Source: an endosymbiont of Galathealinum brachiosum | GTDB lineage: Bacteria > Pseudomonadota > Gammaproteobacteria > SZUA-229 | Assembly (NCBI GenBank): GCA_003349885.1 | Contig: QFXC01000007.1 | Coordinates: 395,125-459,124 of the forward strand | DNA length: 64,000 nt | Direction: 5' to 3' | Shown: piece after piece, positions 46,710 to 56,576 of the stretch | How positions within the stretch are numbered: the first letter of the stretch is position 1 | Layout of the letters: each line of letters opens with the position of its first letter | The notes under the pieces: model-generated | Told to the model about the DNA's origin: nothing | What the model saw: only the letters and a program-made list of their open reading frames with translations | Database searches by the model: none | Program-made: the position numbers and the translations under genes

Positions 46710-46740
46710 ATTCATTAACTGTTTGTATTTTTTTATTAAT

Positions 46741-48033
46741 TTAACCAAAACTATCTGACGTGATACTGTCATACCAGCCTTTTGCATAACGCGCTTCCTG
46801 TTTGCGGAAAGCGGCATCTGCTTCTATAGGGCTAACGCCACCTGAGCCTTTAACTTTGTATATACCTTTATCATGACTGTAACGATAAACTGCCGCGACT
46901 GAAATGCCGTAGTCTGGTGATACCAGGCTATAACAGGTGTTAACATAAGATGGCTCGGGCATTTTGTTGCCATATATTGCAGAGACAATAGCGGCGGCAC
47001 AGACTTTGCCCTGACTGTTTGCGGCGAAGCCCGATTTTGGCATTTTTCCGGCAATGGATGCATCACCAATAATGTGAATATCCGGGTATTGTTTTGATTC
47101 AAATGTTCTCTGGTTAACCGGGCACCAGCCATCACCATTGGTTAGCTCTGCCGTGTGTGTAATTAAACCCGCTTTTTGTGGCGGTATAAAATTAATTACT
47201 TCTGCTTTGTGTTTGTCACCCATTTCTGTGTGAATGGTTTTGTTTTTTGCTTCAATATAATCAATACGCCCGCCATCATCTGCACCAACCCATTCGATCA
47301 TGCCGGGGTACAGTTTTTTCCAGCCCTGCATAAATAAAGCCTGTTTTGAAAATTTTGATTTTGCATCCAGAACTAGAATTTTTGATTTAGGTTTATGCTG
47401 CTTCAGGTAATGTGCAATTAAACTAACCCGCTCATATGGCCCCGGTGGGCAACGAAATGGATTACCCGGTGGTGCGATAATAACACTGGCGCCATCTCTC
47501 ATTGAAACTAGCTGGTTACGTAATAGCGTTGTTTGTGAACCACCTTGCCAGGCGTGCGGAATAATTTTTGCGTCAGCAGCTGTCATGCCTTCAACATCAT
47601 CCCATTTAAAATCGATACCCGGTGAAAGCACCAGTTTGTCATAGAATAATTTTTTACCATCACCCAGCGTTACATATTTTCCCACGGCATCTATGTGCGT
47701 CACCCTGTCGTGCACAACATTAACCCCTCTTTTTTCATGTGCCTGATAACCATGGCTAATGCTATCTATATCTCTTATGCCACTCAACACGGCATTACTA
47801 AACGGGCAGGTTTTAAAACGCGTTGATGGTTCTATAAGTGTTATTGACAGGGAAGGATCAAAAACATTCAGATATTTTGCACAGGTTGCCCCACCAAAAC
47901 CACCACCCACAACAAGCACCCTTGCTGATGCTTTCTGGCTTTTGGAAAAAGCAGATAACGGACTCATGCTCGCCAACATAAAACCGGTATTAGCCAATAA
48001 CTTTATAAATCGTCTACGATCATATGTGTTCAT
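46741..48033 (-). CDS. fccB: Sulfide dehydrogenase flavoprotein FccB
   Basis: The flavin subunit of flavocytochrome c sulfide dehydrogenase, which oxidises sulfide to sulfur in the periplasm. The 430-residue protein has a Tat signal (DRRRFIKLLA), FAD motif VVGGGFGGATCAKYL (about 40-54), the redox-active Cys positions in FRCPPGPYERVSLI and GWCPVNQRTFES, and the C-terminal CYSLVSPDYGISVAAVYR. It lies 12 nt after the cytochrome gene fccA. Substrate sulfide is inferred from the family. Confidence 0.93.
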   Translation of the reverse strand: MNTYDRRRFIKLLANTGFMLASMSPLSAFSKSQKASARVLVVGGGFGGATCAKYLNVFDPSLSITLIEPSTRFKTCPFSNAVLSGIRDIDSISHGYQAHEKRGVNVVHDRVTHIDAVGKYVTLGDGKKLFYDKLVLSPGIDFKWDDVEGMTAADAKIIPHAWQGGSQTTLLRNQLVSMRDGASVIIAPPGNPFRCPPGPYERVSLIAHYLKQHKPKSKILVLDAKSKFSKQALFMQGWKKLYPGMIEWVGADDGGRIDYIEAKNKTIHTEMGDKHKAEVINFIPPQKAGLITHTAELTNGDGWCPVNQRTFESKQYPDIHIIGDASIAGKMPKSGFAANSQGKVCAAAIVSAIYGNKMPEPSYVNTCYSLVSPDYGISVAAVYRYSHDKGIYKVKGSGGVSPIEADAAFRKQEARYAKGWYDSITSDSFG

Positions 48034-48045
48034 GATGATCTCCCG

Positions 48046-48345
48046 TTACTTACTGGAAAAAAACTCAGCGATAAGCTGAATTTCCTGTTCGCTATAACCA
48101 TTAGAATGCCTGCCCATCACTGTGGATGGTCTGGCACCGCTTTGAAATTCTTTTAATGACTCTGAAATAAATTTTGCCGATTTACCGTTAATGGCGGGTA
48201 TTGCACCGGGGCTTTTACCATCGGTTCCATGACAGGCGGCACATGAGTTAGCGAGCATAGCACTCGGGCTAATTTCAACAGCCATACTCATATTTGAAAC
48301 CGGTAAAAAATATAATAATATTGCTAATGTTTTTTTATTAAGCAT
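48046..48345 (-). CDS. fccA: Sulfide dehydrogenase cytochrome FccA
   Basis: A 99-residue periplasmic monoheme cytochrome c with a signal peptide ([19 protein letters not shown]) and [13 protein letters not shown] (CXXCH about residue 34). It resembles the heme subunit of FccAB and precedes fccB by 12 nt. Start 48345 is preferred over the in-frame 48357 for signal-peptide fit. The small size indicates a single-heme FccA. Confidence 0.88.
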   Translation of the reverse strand: MLNKKTLAILLYFLPVSNMSMAVEISPSAMLANSCAACHGTDGKSPGAIPAINGKSAKFISESLKEFQSGARPSTVMGRHSNGYSEQEIQLIAEFFSSK

Positions 48346-48853
48346 GTTTGCCTCCAATACACCTTTTAACTTAAATTAAATCGACTAAAGAACAACCAAC
48401 CGTTTTAATGTAAGACACTCATTATTATTTAATTCAACGATAGAGAGAATTTTATGCGCGTTATTACGGGCAATAAATTTAGGCACGTTCATTAATGAGG
48501 TGACTGCCTGAAAGAGCTATAACTGAATTTCTTCAACCAGCTGGTTTTATTGTTAACCATGTAATTACTCTATCAGTTATTTTAATAATAATTAACACAT
48601 GCACACCGGTATTGATAAACATCAACTGATAGTGGTTAATACGGAGCAAGCATGGTGTCAGATCACAGTATTTACTTATATTAGTGGAAACTGAAATCCG
48701 ATTCGGATTTCCTGATCCGGCTTTCTTCAGAGATAAAAAACTGCCATTTAGAATGCCCAGCACAATATTTAAACCGGGGATAATCAACGCGCTTTTTTCA
48801 AAGCGTTAGCTACAATAAGTAATACTAAATAATACAATAAAGGATTAATGATT
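48346..48853. other. Intergenic region between fccA and sulfatase
   Basis: About 500 bases of divergent control region. Holds the palindrome at 48693-48711. No ORF or tRNA seen. Confidence 0.45.
48693..48711. promoter_or_regulatory. Palindromic operator-like site
   Basis: GAAATCCGA-T-TCGGATTTC is a perfect 9-bp-arm palindrome about 140 bp before the sulfatase start. It could bind a regulator of the sulfatase or of fccAB. Confidence 0.4.
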
Positions 48854-50941
48854 ATGAAGCTTAAAAATACCTTAAGTGTAGCCGTAGCCATCTTTACAAT
48901 AGGTTTTACCAGCAACTCTGCATTTGCTGCAGGCGGAGGGGGCCCGATCGTTAAGTCTGACCCGAGTAAACATTTTCATCCGAAAGGCAAAATGCCATCA
49001 AAGTACACCAGACAGATTTTTGCAGAGGCACGCAAAAAATTACCGTTTTCTGATAAGCAGGATTTTGAAGAAGAAGAAAAGGGATTTATTGCCGCCCCAA
49101 AGTCTAAAAAAATTATGGCTGATACCGGTCATGTGGCCTGGGATATGGAACGTTATGAATTTCTGGCAGACGGCGATAAGTACAACAGTATTCACCCCTC
49201 TATGTTGCGCATGTCTCAGCTAAATATGAACTACGGTTTGTACAAAGTTGTTGATGGTGTTTATCAGGTGCGTGGTTTCGATTTAGCCAACATCACATTT
49301 TTGCAGGGTAAAACCGGCTGGATTGTTTTTGACCCGTTAACTGCAGCAGAAACTGCCCGCGCAGCCAAAAAACTGCTTGATGAACACGTAGGTAAACAAC
49401 CCATTGCTGCGGTTATTTATTCGCACTCCCACGCAGACCACTGGGGTGGCGTGCGCGGCATCGTTGATGAGAAAGATGTCAGGGCTGGCAAGATTGAGAT
49501 CATTGCACCGCGTGATTTCATGCAATATGCCGTTTCTGAAAATGTTTATGCCGGCAACGCCATGAGCCGTCGCCTGTTCTACCAATACGGTGTGTTGTTG
49601 CCCGCCAGCCCTTATGGTCACGCGGGTCAGGGGCTTGCGCAGAATGTCGCTGCCGGTAATCTTGGCCTTATTCCACCAACGCGTATTGTAGAAAAAGACT
49701 TTGAGGTGTTTGAGGTTGATGGCATCAAGATGGAATTCCAGAACACGCCGGGCACCGAGGCGCCTTCTGAAATGAATACCTGGATACCGAGCATAAAGGG
49801 CCTGTGGATGGCTGAGAATGTTGTCGGCTCGGTGCACAATATTTATACCCTGCGTGGTGCTCAGGTACGCGACTCACTGCGCTGGTCAAAATACATTGAT
49901 GAAGCACTGCACAAATATGGTCAGGATGCCGAAGTTATGTTTGCGTCGCACCACTGGCCTCGTTGGGGTAACAAACGGATTCAGACAGTGCTTAGAGACC
50001 AGCGTGATATATATGCTCACATGAACAACGAGGTGCTGCATCACGTTAACCAGGGCACCACCATTAATGAAATTCACAACGTTTATAAATCACCAAAAAG
50101 TCTGGATAAAGGCTGGACCACCGGTTTCTATCATGGCTCCAGGGAGAACAATAGTCGGGGCATTGTTAACTACTACCTTGGTCACTGGGATGCTAACCCG
50201 GCAACTTTAATTCCCCTGTCACCACGTGACTCTGCGCCACTGTTTGTTGAAATGATGGGTGGCTCGAAGAAAATTATAACCAAAGGTAAAAAGCTATATA
50301 ACAAGGGTAAGTACCATGAAGCCGTTGAAATTCTGAACAAGCTGGTGTTTGCTGAACCCAAAAATCAGGCCGGCAAAGATTTGCTCGCAGATGTTTATGA
50401 ACAACTTGGTTACCAGCAGGAAAACCCCGGACTACGTAATGCTTTTCTCGCCGGTGCCTTTGAATTGCGCTCCGGCATTCCGGGTGGCGCATCACCGAAA
50501 ACCGGCGGACCCGACGTGATTCGTGCTATGTCGACTGGCCTGTTTCTCGACTTCATCGGCATTCGCATGGACAGCAGTAAAGCCGTGGGCAAAGCATTCA
50601 CGATTAACCTGATAACACCGGACAATGGCGAGAAATATCTGGTTGAACTCAGCAATGAAACACTAACCAATATCGAAGGTTACACTGCTGACGATGCCGA
50701 TCTGACAATCACCATCAATCGTTCTGACCTCGAACAGACCATGATGGGCGTCAAAAAACTTACCGATCAGATTAAGGACGGCACAGCTAAGGTTAAAGGT
50801 GATAAAAAGATTTTAGATCAGCTTGCATCGATGCTAATCGCATTCGAACTTGGTTTCGAAATTCTACCTGGCACTAAGGGAAAAACTGAGAAAGTAGAGA
50901 TGAATGACTTTGAGGCCAACGTAACAGTAACCAATGAGTAA
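48854..50941 (+). CDS. SdsA1-type alkylsulfatase
   Basis: A 695-residue secreted metallo-beta-lactamase-fold enzyme of the SdsA1/BDS1 alkylsulfatase type. Signal peptide (LKNTLSVAVAIFTIGFTSNS), zinc motif SHSHADHWGG (about 197-206), then EAPSEMNTWIP and SHHWPRWG supplying further metal ligands, and a C-terminal SCP2-like domain (about 565-690). The family hydrolyses alkyl sulfate esters. Start 48854 fits AAAGGA better than ATG 48848. Composition is near 50% GC, higher than its surroundings. The physiological ester is unknown. Confidence 0.92.
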   Translation: MKLKNTLSVAVAIFTIGFTSNSAFAAGGGGPIVKSDPSKHFHPKGKMPSKYTRQIFAEARKKLPFSDKQDFEEEEKGFIAAPKSKKIMADTGHVAWDMERYEFLADGDKYNSIHPSMLRMSQLNMNYGLYKVVDGVYQVRGFDLANITFLQGKTGWIVFDPLTAAETARAAKKLLDEHVGKQPIAAVIYSHSHADHWGGVRGIVDEKDVRAGKIEIIAPRDFMQYAVSENVYAGNAMSRRLFYQYGVLLPASPYGHAGQGLAQNVAAGNLGLIPPTRIVEKDFEVFEVDGIKMEFQNTPGTEAPSEMNTWIPSIKGLWMAENVVGSVHNIYTLRGAQVRDSLRWSKYIDEALHKYGQDAEVMFASHHWPRWGNKRIQTVLRDQRDIYAHMNNEVLHHVNQGTTINEIHNVYKSPKSLDKGWTTGFYHGSRENNSRGIVNYYLGHWDANPATLIPLSPRDSAPLFVEMMGGSKKIITKGKKLYNKGKYHEAVEILNKLVFAEPKNQAGKDLLADVYEQLGYQQENPGLRNAFLAGAFELRSGIPGGASPKTGGPDVIRAMSTGLFLDFIGIRMDSSKAVGKAFTINLITPDNGEKYLVELSNETLTNIEGYTADDADLTITINRSDLEQTMMGVKKLTDQIKDGTAKVKGDKKILDQLASMLIAFELGFEILPGTKGKTEKVEMNDFEANVTVTNE

Positions 50942-50981
50942 ATAAGCACAAATTTCAGAGAAGAATTACGGGGACAAATTA

Positions 50982-51045
50982 CGGGGACAGTATACCTATC
51001 ATGAATAAACATGGTCGGATTCATGAAATCAATATACTGCCCCCG
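50982..51045. repeat. REP-like palindrome after sulfatase
   Basis: CGGGGACAGTATA and TATACTGCCCCCG form outer arms; CATGAAT and ATTCATG form inner arms. A partial CGGGGACA copy precedes it (50970). Confidence 0.6.
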
Positions 51046-51133
51046 ATTTATTTAACCGGGCAATCAGGGCATTGCAGACTTGATGGTGTATTCATGCAGC
51101 CATTACATTTTTTAACCAGTTTCTTAATAAATG

Positions 51134-51181
51134 GGGCCAGAGCACAATTATTTCTGATATTAGTGTGTGTGCTCTGGCACC
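51134..51181. repeat. Palindrome GCCAGAGCACA/TGTGCTCTGGC
   Basis: Perfect 11-bp arms with a 21-nt spacer. Shares GCCAGAGCACA with 46679-46709. Confidence 0.6.
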
Positions 51182-51520
51182 GATTAATTTCCAAAAAGAG
51201 CATTGCATTAATTTTTAATCAATGGCTGTAAATTAAAGATACCTCTGGCATGAATACTTGCTATATTTTAGGTATTTCAACTTAGTATCTGAAATAAGTT
51301 GCCGATAATTAGTAAAATCGGAGTCTAACCCGTGAATTACGCTCCCCGTTTCTTTTGAACAACATTTAAGTTTAAGCTATTTATCCAGAGACATATCGAA
51401 AGCTATCAATAGCTTATACAGGTTTTAACCGAATACCCCTCACTATATACAGAGCAAAACCTGTAAAAAATACTAGAATATGAATAATCCGACTTAGTTT
51501 TTGGTTATTGCTGTTTATAT

Positions 51521-53479
51521 ATGTCTAAATATTTATTCATACTTGCTATCTTAGCTTCAGTACCAGCGCAGGCAGATGAACTTGATAAATACTTTACCAT
51601 GTCACTTCAGGAGTTGATGCAGGTAAATATTACCGGTTCGACTCGTACTGTACAGAGCCATGTTCGTGTCCCCTCTTCAGTTACTACCTTTACCCAGGAG
51701 CAAGTTAACAGACTGGGTGTCGATACACTTGAGCAATTACAGAACTACGTTCCGGGTTTTCAGTCCACTAGAACAGCTGACAATGTTCTTTTTAATGCTA
51801 CAACGACTCGAGGTTTTTCAAGAGGTGTTCTTGTTTTACTTGATGGACAAAGATTAAGCTCTGAATTTAATACCGGTATCGATGTAACTACAGCACACAT
51901 TCCACTTGAACACATTAAACGTGTTGAGTTCGTTAGAGGCCCCGGATCATCAATTTATGGTGCGAACGCTTTTTCAGCAGTCATAAACCTAATTTCGGTT
52001 GATGATGTTAATAAAGCCACACTTAGAGCTGGCGAAATTAATAAGAAAGCAACCATTCAGATTACATCGAATGAATCTGAGTTTAAATATTCAGGCTTTC
52101 TTAAAGGTGTCGATGATAAAGGCGAAACGTATACAGATCCATTCAATACGCTTCCAAATAATACGACCGAAACAAGTGATCCTTTTGAAACTGTCGATCT
52201 TTATTTACAGGCTCACTATAAAGATTTTTCAATATATTTATCTCACACGCATCATGAACTAGAAGACTATTACTCTTTAAACCGACTCTCTAACGATAAC
52301 TGGAGAGAAACAGATCATAGCTACTTACGTTTAACATATGATTTTTCTAGCTCAGAGAATTATCATTCTCAAATTGCGGTAAGTTATTTACAATCCAGAG
52401 ATAATCTATTTGGTGAAGTAAGCCCTGTTACTCCGCCGTTTACGATTGACCCTCTATTTGCTGAAGGTGATATAGAAGAACAAACCACTGCTTTCGAATG
52501 GTTTAATACATACAATTTTGACAATGATCATTCATTACAGTTTGGTCTGGAATACAGAGATGCTGATATAAAAACTGCTACTATTAGTTATAACTACGAC
52601 ATCATTAACTTTAGCTCACCTTTTTATAATCCTGATTACTACACCTTCCCACTAGCCGATGAAAGCGCAAGACAAACCTATGGCATTTACACGCAATATC
52701 AGGGTCAGATCATAGATAATTTATTTTTAACATTGGGTATTCGGTATGATGAATATTCAGACGTTGGATCTTCTAGCAACCCTCGCACCGGTTTAGTTTA
52801 CGAATTTTCTGATAACACAAGTGTAAAGTTTTTATACTCAACCGCATTCAGAGCGCCTTCACGTAATGAATTAGATTTGCAAAACAACGGCATATTAGTC
52901 GGTAACCCTAACCTTGAACCTGAAACGATTGAAACATTTGAGGCCGTTTTAATTAAACAGTTTTCAAACCAGACGATTCAATTTTCTTTATTTAGAAACA
53001 ATATTGAAGATATTATCGTTTCAAGCTCTCAACCTGATGGTTCAATCATTAGAGACAATAAAGACGATGCCAGATATGAAGGAATTGAGACCGAGTATAA
53101 TGCTTTATTCTTTAAAAATTTACAGACGAAGTTTTCATATACTAATATATTCACATCTCCGGATGTTTCCTTCAGGTCATCTAAACAACTGGCATCAATT
53201 ATCTTAAATCACAACCGTCGTTTATTTAATCTCAATTTTGATAGTTATTATCATTCTGAAGTAGAAAATGATTTCAGCGGAACCAGAGTAAAGCTATCTT
53301 CATATGTTGTTTCTAATATAAAACTATCGTACTCACTACAAAAGAATATGAAATTTTATCTACAGGTAAAGAATCTGTTTGATAAAGAATACTTTTCCCC
53401 ATCGGGTGGTTCATCATTTACTGTCAATGTACCCAATCATGGCCGTGAAGGTTATCTGGGTATTGAGTATGAATTTTGA
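51521..53479 (+). CDS. TonB-dependent outer-membrane receptor
   Basis: A 652-residue outer-membrane active transporter. Signal peptide about 1-18, plug domain (about 45-165: RVPSSVTTFTQEQVNRLGVD, then VRGPGSSIYGANAFSAVINL), and a beta-barrel ending in an aromatic residue (GREGYLGIEYEF). The architecture resembles siderophore/cobalamin (CirA/BtuB-like) receptors. The ligand cannot be inferred; no riboswitch or Fur box was identified. Confidence 0.92.
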   Translation: MSKYLFILAILASVPAQADELDKYFTMSLQELMQVNITGSTRTVQSHVRVPSSVTTFTQEQVNRLGVDTLEQLQNYVPGFQSTRTADNVLFNATTTRGFSRGVLVLLDGQRLSSEFNTGIDVTTAHIPLEHIKRVEFVRGPGSSIYGANAFSAVINLISVDDVNKATLRAGEINKKATIQITSNESEFKYSGFLKGVDDKGETYTDPFNTLPNNTTETSDPFETVDLYLQAHYKDFSIYLSHTHHELEDYYSLNRLSNDNWRETDHSYLRLTYDFSSSENYHSQIAVSYLQSRDNLFGEVSPVTPPFTIDPLFAEGDIEEQTTAFEWFNTYNFDNDHSLQFGLEYRDADIKTATISYNYDIINFSSPFYNPDYYTFPLADESARQTYGIYTQYQGQIIDNLFLTLGIRYDEYSDVGSSSNPRTGLVYEFSDNTSVKFLYSTAFRAPSRNELDLQNNGILVGNPNLEPETIETFEAVLIKQFSNQTIQFSLFRNNIEDIIVSSSQPDGSIIRDNKDDARYEGIETEYNALFFKNLQTKFSYTNIFTSPDVSFRSSKQLASIILNHNRRLFNLNFDSYYHSEVENDFSGTRVKLSSYVVSNIKLSYSLQKNMKFYLQVKNLFDKEYFSPSGGSSFTVNVPNHGREGYLGIEYEF

Positions 53480-53616
53480 TAAAAACGAACCCGATCAAAA
53501 AACAATTATTACTAATATTAGGGTTTATTCTTCCCTGCTCCTGACTTACCATTATTGAGTAATTAGAAAGTCAGAATTTAACCTGGGCCAAAGAACTATT
53601 CTAACTAATATTTGAA

Positions 53617-54336
53617 TTAGTTAGAATTTGCAATCCATTCAAGTGCTTCTGCTGAAACAAGTTCAATCGAACCTCTTGATAGTTTTATGCAGTTTTGTTT
53701 TTCAAAATCTTTTAGAATACGGCTAACCACTTCTCTGGTGGTACCAATTTCAAATGCAAGTTTTTGATGGGTTATTTTTAATACTGAGTCATTAGCTCTT
53801 TCAAAAAGAATGCCCAACATACATGCAAGTCGCAGATCCAGGTTATTAAAAACCGTATCCTGTATCATGCAGGTCGTTTTATACAAACGCTCTATTAAGC
53901 AGGAAATAATATATTCACGAAATGGTTTAATTGTGTCCATTAGAAATCTGAATGATTGCGGACTAATAGCCAATGTCTCTACATGTGATTCTGTTGTGGC
54001 CACAGCATTGAAGGTTTTATTTTCTAATAACAGATTAAGATTAAGCAAACAAACTTCGCCCGCCTGCACACGATAAAGAGTTATCTCTCTACCATCATCG
54101 GCGGTTTGGTAAATTCTAATTGTTCCCTCAAGAATTAACATGAAATTATTAAAGGATGAATCATCACCAGAAAAGGTCACTTTAGGATCTGTCTCTATTA
54201 AACGTGAATCCCCAATGATTTCAATCCATTTCTTATCTTTTATTTCTGAAAGCTGAGGATAAACTGATTCTATTTTTTGAAAACGACATGATTTTGAAAT
54301 CACATTTTGTGATTTACAATTATTTAACGAACACAT
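53617..54336 (-). CDS. Crp/Fnr family regulator (paralogue 2)
   Basis: A 239-residue regulator closely similar to the gene at 29047-29784 (LEGTIRIYQ, ADDGREITLYRV, RLACMLGILFER), with the C-terminal helix TTREVVSRILKDFEKQNCI. The N-terminus has several Cys (MCSLNNCKSQ, SKSCRF), unlike the paralogue. Start ATG 54336 is chosen over the TTG frame at 54348. It converges with the TonB receptor gene. Effector unknown. Confidence 0.9.
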   Translation of the reverse strand: MCSLNNCKSQNVISKSCRFQKIESVYPQLSEIKDKKWIEIIGDSRLIETDPKVTFSGDDSSFNNFMLILEGTIRIYQTADDGREITLYRVQAGEVCLLNLNLLLENKTFNAVATTESHVETLAISPQSFRFLMDTIKPFREYIISCLIERLYKTTCMIQDTVFNNLDLRLACMLGILFERANDSVLKITHQKLAFEIGTTREVVSRILKDFEKQNCIKLSRGSIELVSAEALEWIANSN

Positions 54337-54586
54337 ACAACCACCCAAAAATATTAAAATTTATTTTTTTATTATTATGCTTTTATAATTTTATTATTTT
54401 TTATCAGGCAATTACTGCTAACGCCTTTATTACATACCTATATAAAACAGAGTACGTATTATGATTTTATGATATTAGCTGGGTTCATTATAAGCAATAA
54501 AACACAAATGTAATCACTCGTTCGAATTAACTACTGAATATAAGAAAAAGATTAACTACCCCCCTTAATTCAATTCATTTTTTATT

Positions 54587-55735
54587 TTATCCCTCATCAT
54601 TGACGGTTACACAAACTCTGTTTCTACCTTCTGATTTGGCAGCATATAAAGCTTTATCTGCATCTTTTAACAAATAATCTATATCCACATCACCACAGTG
54701 TGTCGCCACTCCAAAACTGGATGTGATTTTTATGATGCGATTATCATAAGCCATCTCTAACAATTCTATATTTTCTCTTATGCGTTCGGCTATCTTTATG
54801 GCTATTTCACTGGTGGTTTTCGGTAAAACAATAACAAACTCTTCACCGCCAAGCCGGCTACAGACATCACCCGTTCTTGAATTATCTAATAAAACTCCGG
54901 CAATTTTCTGAAGCACAAAGTCACCGCCATCATGCCCGTATGTATCATTCACTTTTTTAAAATAATCGATATCGATATTGATGGCACTAAAACACTCACC
55001 TGAACGGTTGGTAGATGCGAGTGATACAGTCAGTGTAATATCCATGCCGCGTCGATTATATAACCCCGTTAATGGGTCATATAATGCAAGCTGTGTTAAT
55101 TTTTTGTGCTCAGCAACCATAACTGATGTTAGAAACCCTATTCCAACCAGTACAAATCCAGTAGAGCTACCGATAAGTGAGATACCGTAGGCCAGGCCGG
55201 GGTCTTTGATAATTAAGATGCCATAAACCTGAAGTGGAACAATTACTATTACGAGTAATGCAGCTGCGCTGATGATTGCATTGCCTATGTTTTGTCTTTC
55301 GCGAGCTCGCTTGAAAGACATATAAAATATTACCGGATAGATTACAACCGTATATGCTGCCAGAAAAATAATTCTATGCGCATCATTATCAACCAGGAAA
55401 CTTGAAAGGATAATAGCAACATGCAAAATACTAATTACTTTTCTATATGACACCTTTCCTGCCCACTCCGCTATGGCGAGCAGCAGAAAATAACTAACTA
55501 GAATATAAAAAACAACTGATATGGCCAGATCATCGCTTATATTCGTAACTTCTTTTAACCAGAGCCCAATCCAGCCTACAACACCCAGGATGAAGTAAAG
55601 ATTAAAATACCTTAAAGAAATAATGGGTATCTCATCACTATCAATTTTTCTGGCGACTAATATAAATGCGGTTATTGATGAAATCATCAATATAAAAAAT
55701 GCATTCACATAAACCTGTAGGTCATACTCAATCAT
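54587..55735 (-). CDS. Membrane diguanylate cyclase (GGDEF)
   Basis: A 382-residue protein with seven or eight N-terminal membrane segments (about 8-205) and a C-terminal GGDEF domain: ALYDPLTGLYNRRGM, DIDYFKKVNDTYGHDGGD and the active motif CSRLGGEEFVIVL. Predicted to make c-di-GMP; no I-site was confirmed. The sensor region is not assigned. Confidence 0.92.
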   Translation of the reverse strand: MIEYDLQVYVNAFFILMISSITAFILVARKIDSDEIPIISLRYFNLYFILGVVGWIGLWLKEVTNISDDLAISVVFYILVSYFLLLAIAEWAGKVSYRKVISILHVAIILSSFLVDNDAHRIIFLAAYTVVIYPVIFYMSFKRARERQNIGNAIISAAALLVIVIVPLQVYGILIIKDPGLAYGISLIGSSTGFVLVGIGFLTSVMVAEHKKLTQLALYDPLTGLYNRRGMDITLTVSLASTNRSGECFSAINIDIDYFKKVNDTYGHDGGDFVLQKIAGVLLDNSRTGDVCSRLGGEEFVIVLPKTTSEIAIKIAERIRENIELLEMAYDNRIIKITSSFGVATHCGDVDIDYLLKDADKALYAAKSEGRNRVCVTVNDEG

Positions 55736-55996
55736 AGTATTGACAGTTTCAGTTAGAATATTATTGATTATAGCTACATTTACTATTTTTTAAGATAATA
55801 CTACACACAGATTTAAAAAGATTGAGCTCTAGACCTAAAGCCTGAGACCAGACGTTGACATTTTCTTACATTAGCGTAACAAGGTATTTGACACGATTTT
55901 TTAATGCACTGCATAGCTAATAATTTAAAACTTACGGCTCGCTACGCATCACGTTACAAATCGTCAGCTGAAGATAACTCCTACTGATGATGATTA

Positions 55997-56467
55997 TTAT
56001 TTATTTTTATTACGTTCGCGTTTTTGTTTAAAAAAATACTGTAATACTTCTCTACACTCATCTTCCATCACACCACCGGTTACTTCAATTTTATGATTAT
56101 GAATCGGATCATGTATCAGGTTTATTGCGCTGCCCGTTGCGCCTGTTTTCAAATCACTTGCACCAAACACTAACTGTTTTACCCGGGCATGTATCATGGC
56201 ACCCACACACATAGAACAGGGTTCTAATGTGACATACATTGTGGTGTCGATTAATCGATAATTATTTAAAACCTGACCTGCATTTCGAATCGCCATCAAT
56301 TCTGCATGAGCTGAAGGGTCGTGTGACTGTATTGGCTGGTTCCAGCCTTCGGCGATGAGTTGATCGTTTTTAACAATGATTGCACCGACGGGGACTTCAT
56401 CTTCATCGGCGGCTTTTCTGGCTAACTGGATGGCTTGTTGCATCCAGTACTCATGATTGATACCCAT
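55997..56467 (-). CDS. tadA: tRNA adenosine deaminase TadA
   Basis: TadA makes inosine at the wobble position of tRNA-Arg. The 156-residue protein has the zinc motifs HAELMAI (about 53-59) and PCSMCVGAM, and VPVGAIIVKND. Start ATG 56467 is preferred; a GTG at 56479 is in frame. It lies between the two GGDEF genes but is not obviously cotranscribed with them. Confidence 0.95.
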   Translation of the reverse strand: MGINHEYWMQQAIQLARKAADEDEVPVGAIIVKNDQLIAEGWNQPIQSHDPSAHAELMAIRNAGQVLNNYRLIDTTMYVTLEPCSMCVGAMIHARVKQLVFGASDLKTGATGSAINLIHDPIHNHKIEVTGGVMEDECREVLQYFFKQKRERNKNK

Positions 56468-56576
56468 GCTAAAAAACACTCATTAGTTCTGCATTCATCT
56501 TTTACTTTGTTCACACGCTATATGATTAGTTGTAGTTTAGTCTCTTAACAATATAACTGCTAATATCCTTAATCGC

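Larger units (their letters stand above)
50942..51520. other. Intergenic region before TonB receptor gene
   Basis: Carries two palindromes (50982 and 51134). A 76-codon frame at 51001-51231 runs through both and is judged spurious. The AT-rich 51240-51520 should hold the receptor promoter, but no clear elements were found. Confidence 0.4.

Noticed and set aside
51001-51231. 76-codon ORF after the sulfatase
   Set aside because: It runs through two palindromic repeats and has no recognisable protein features.
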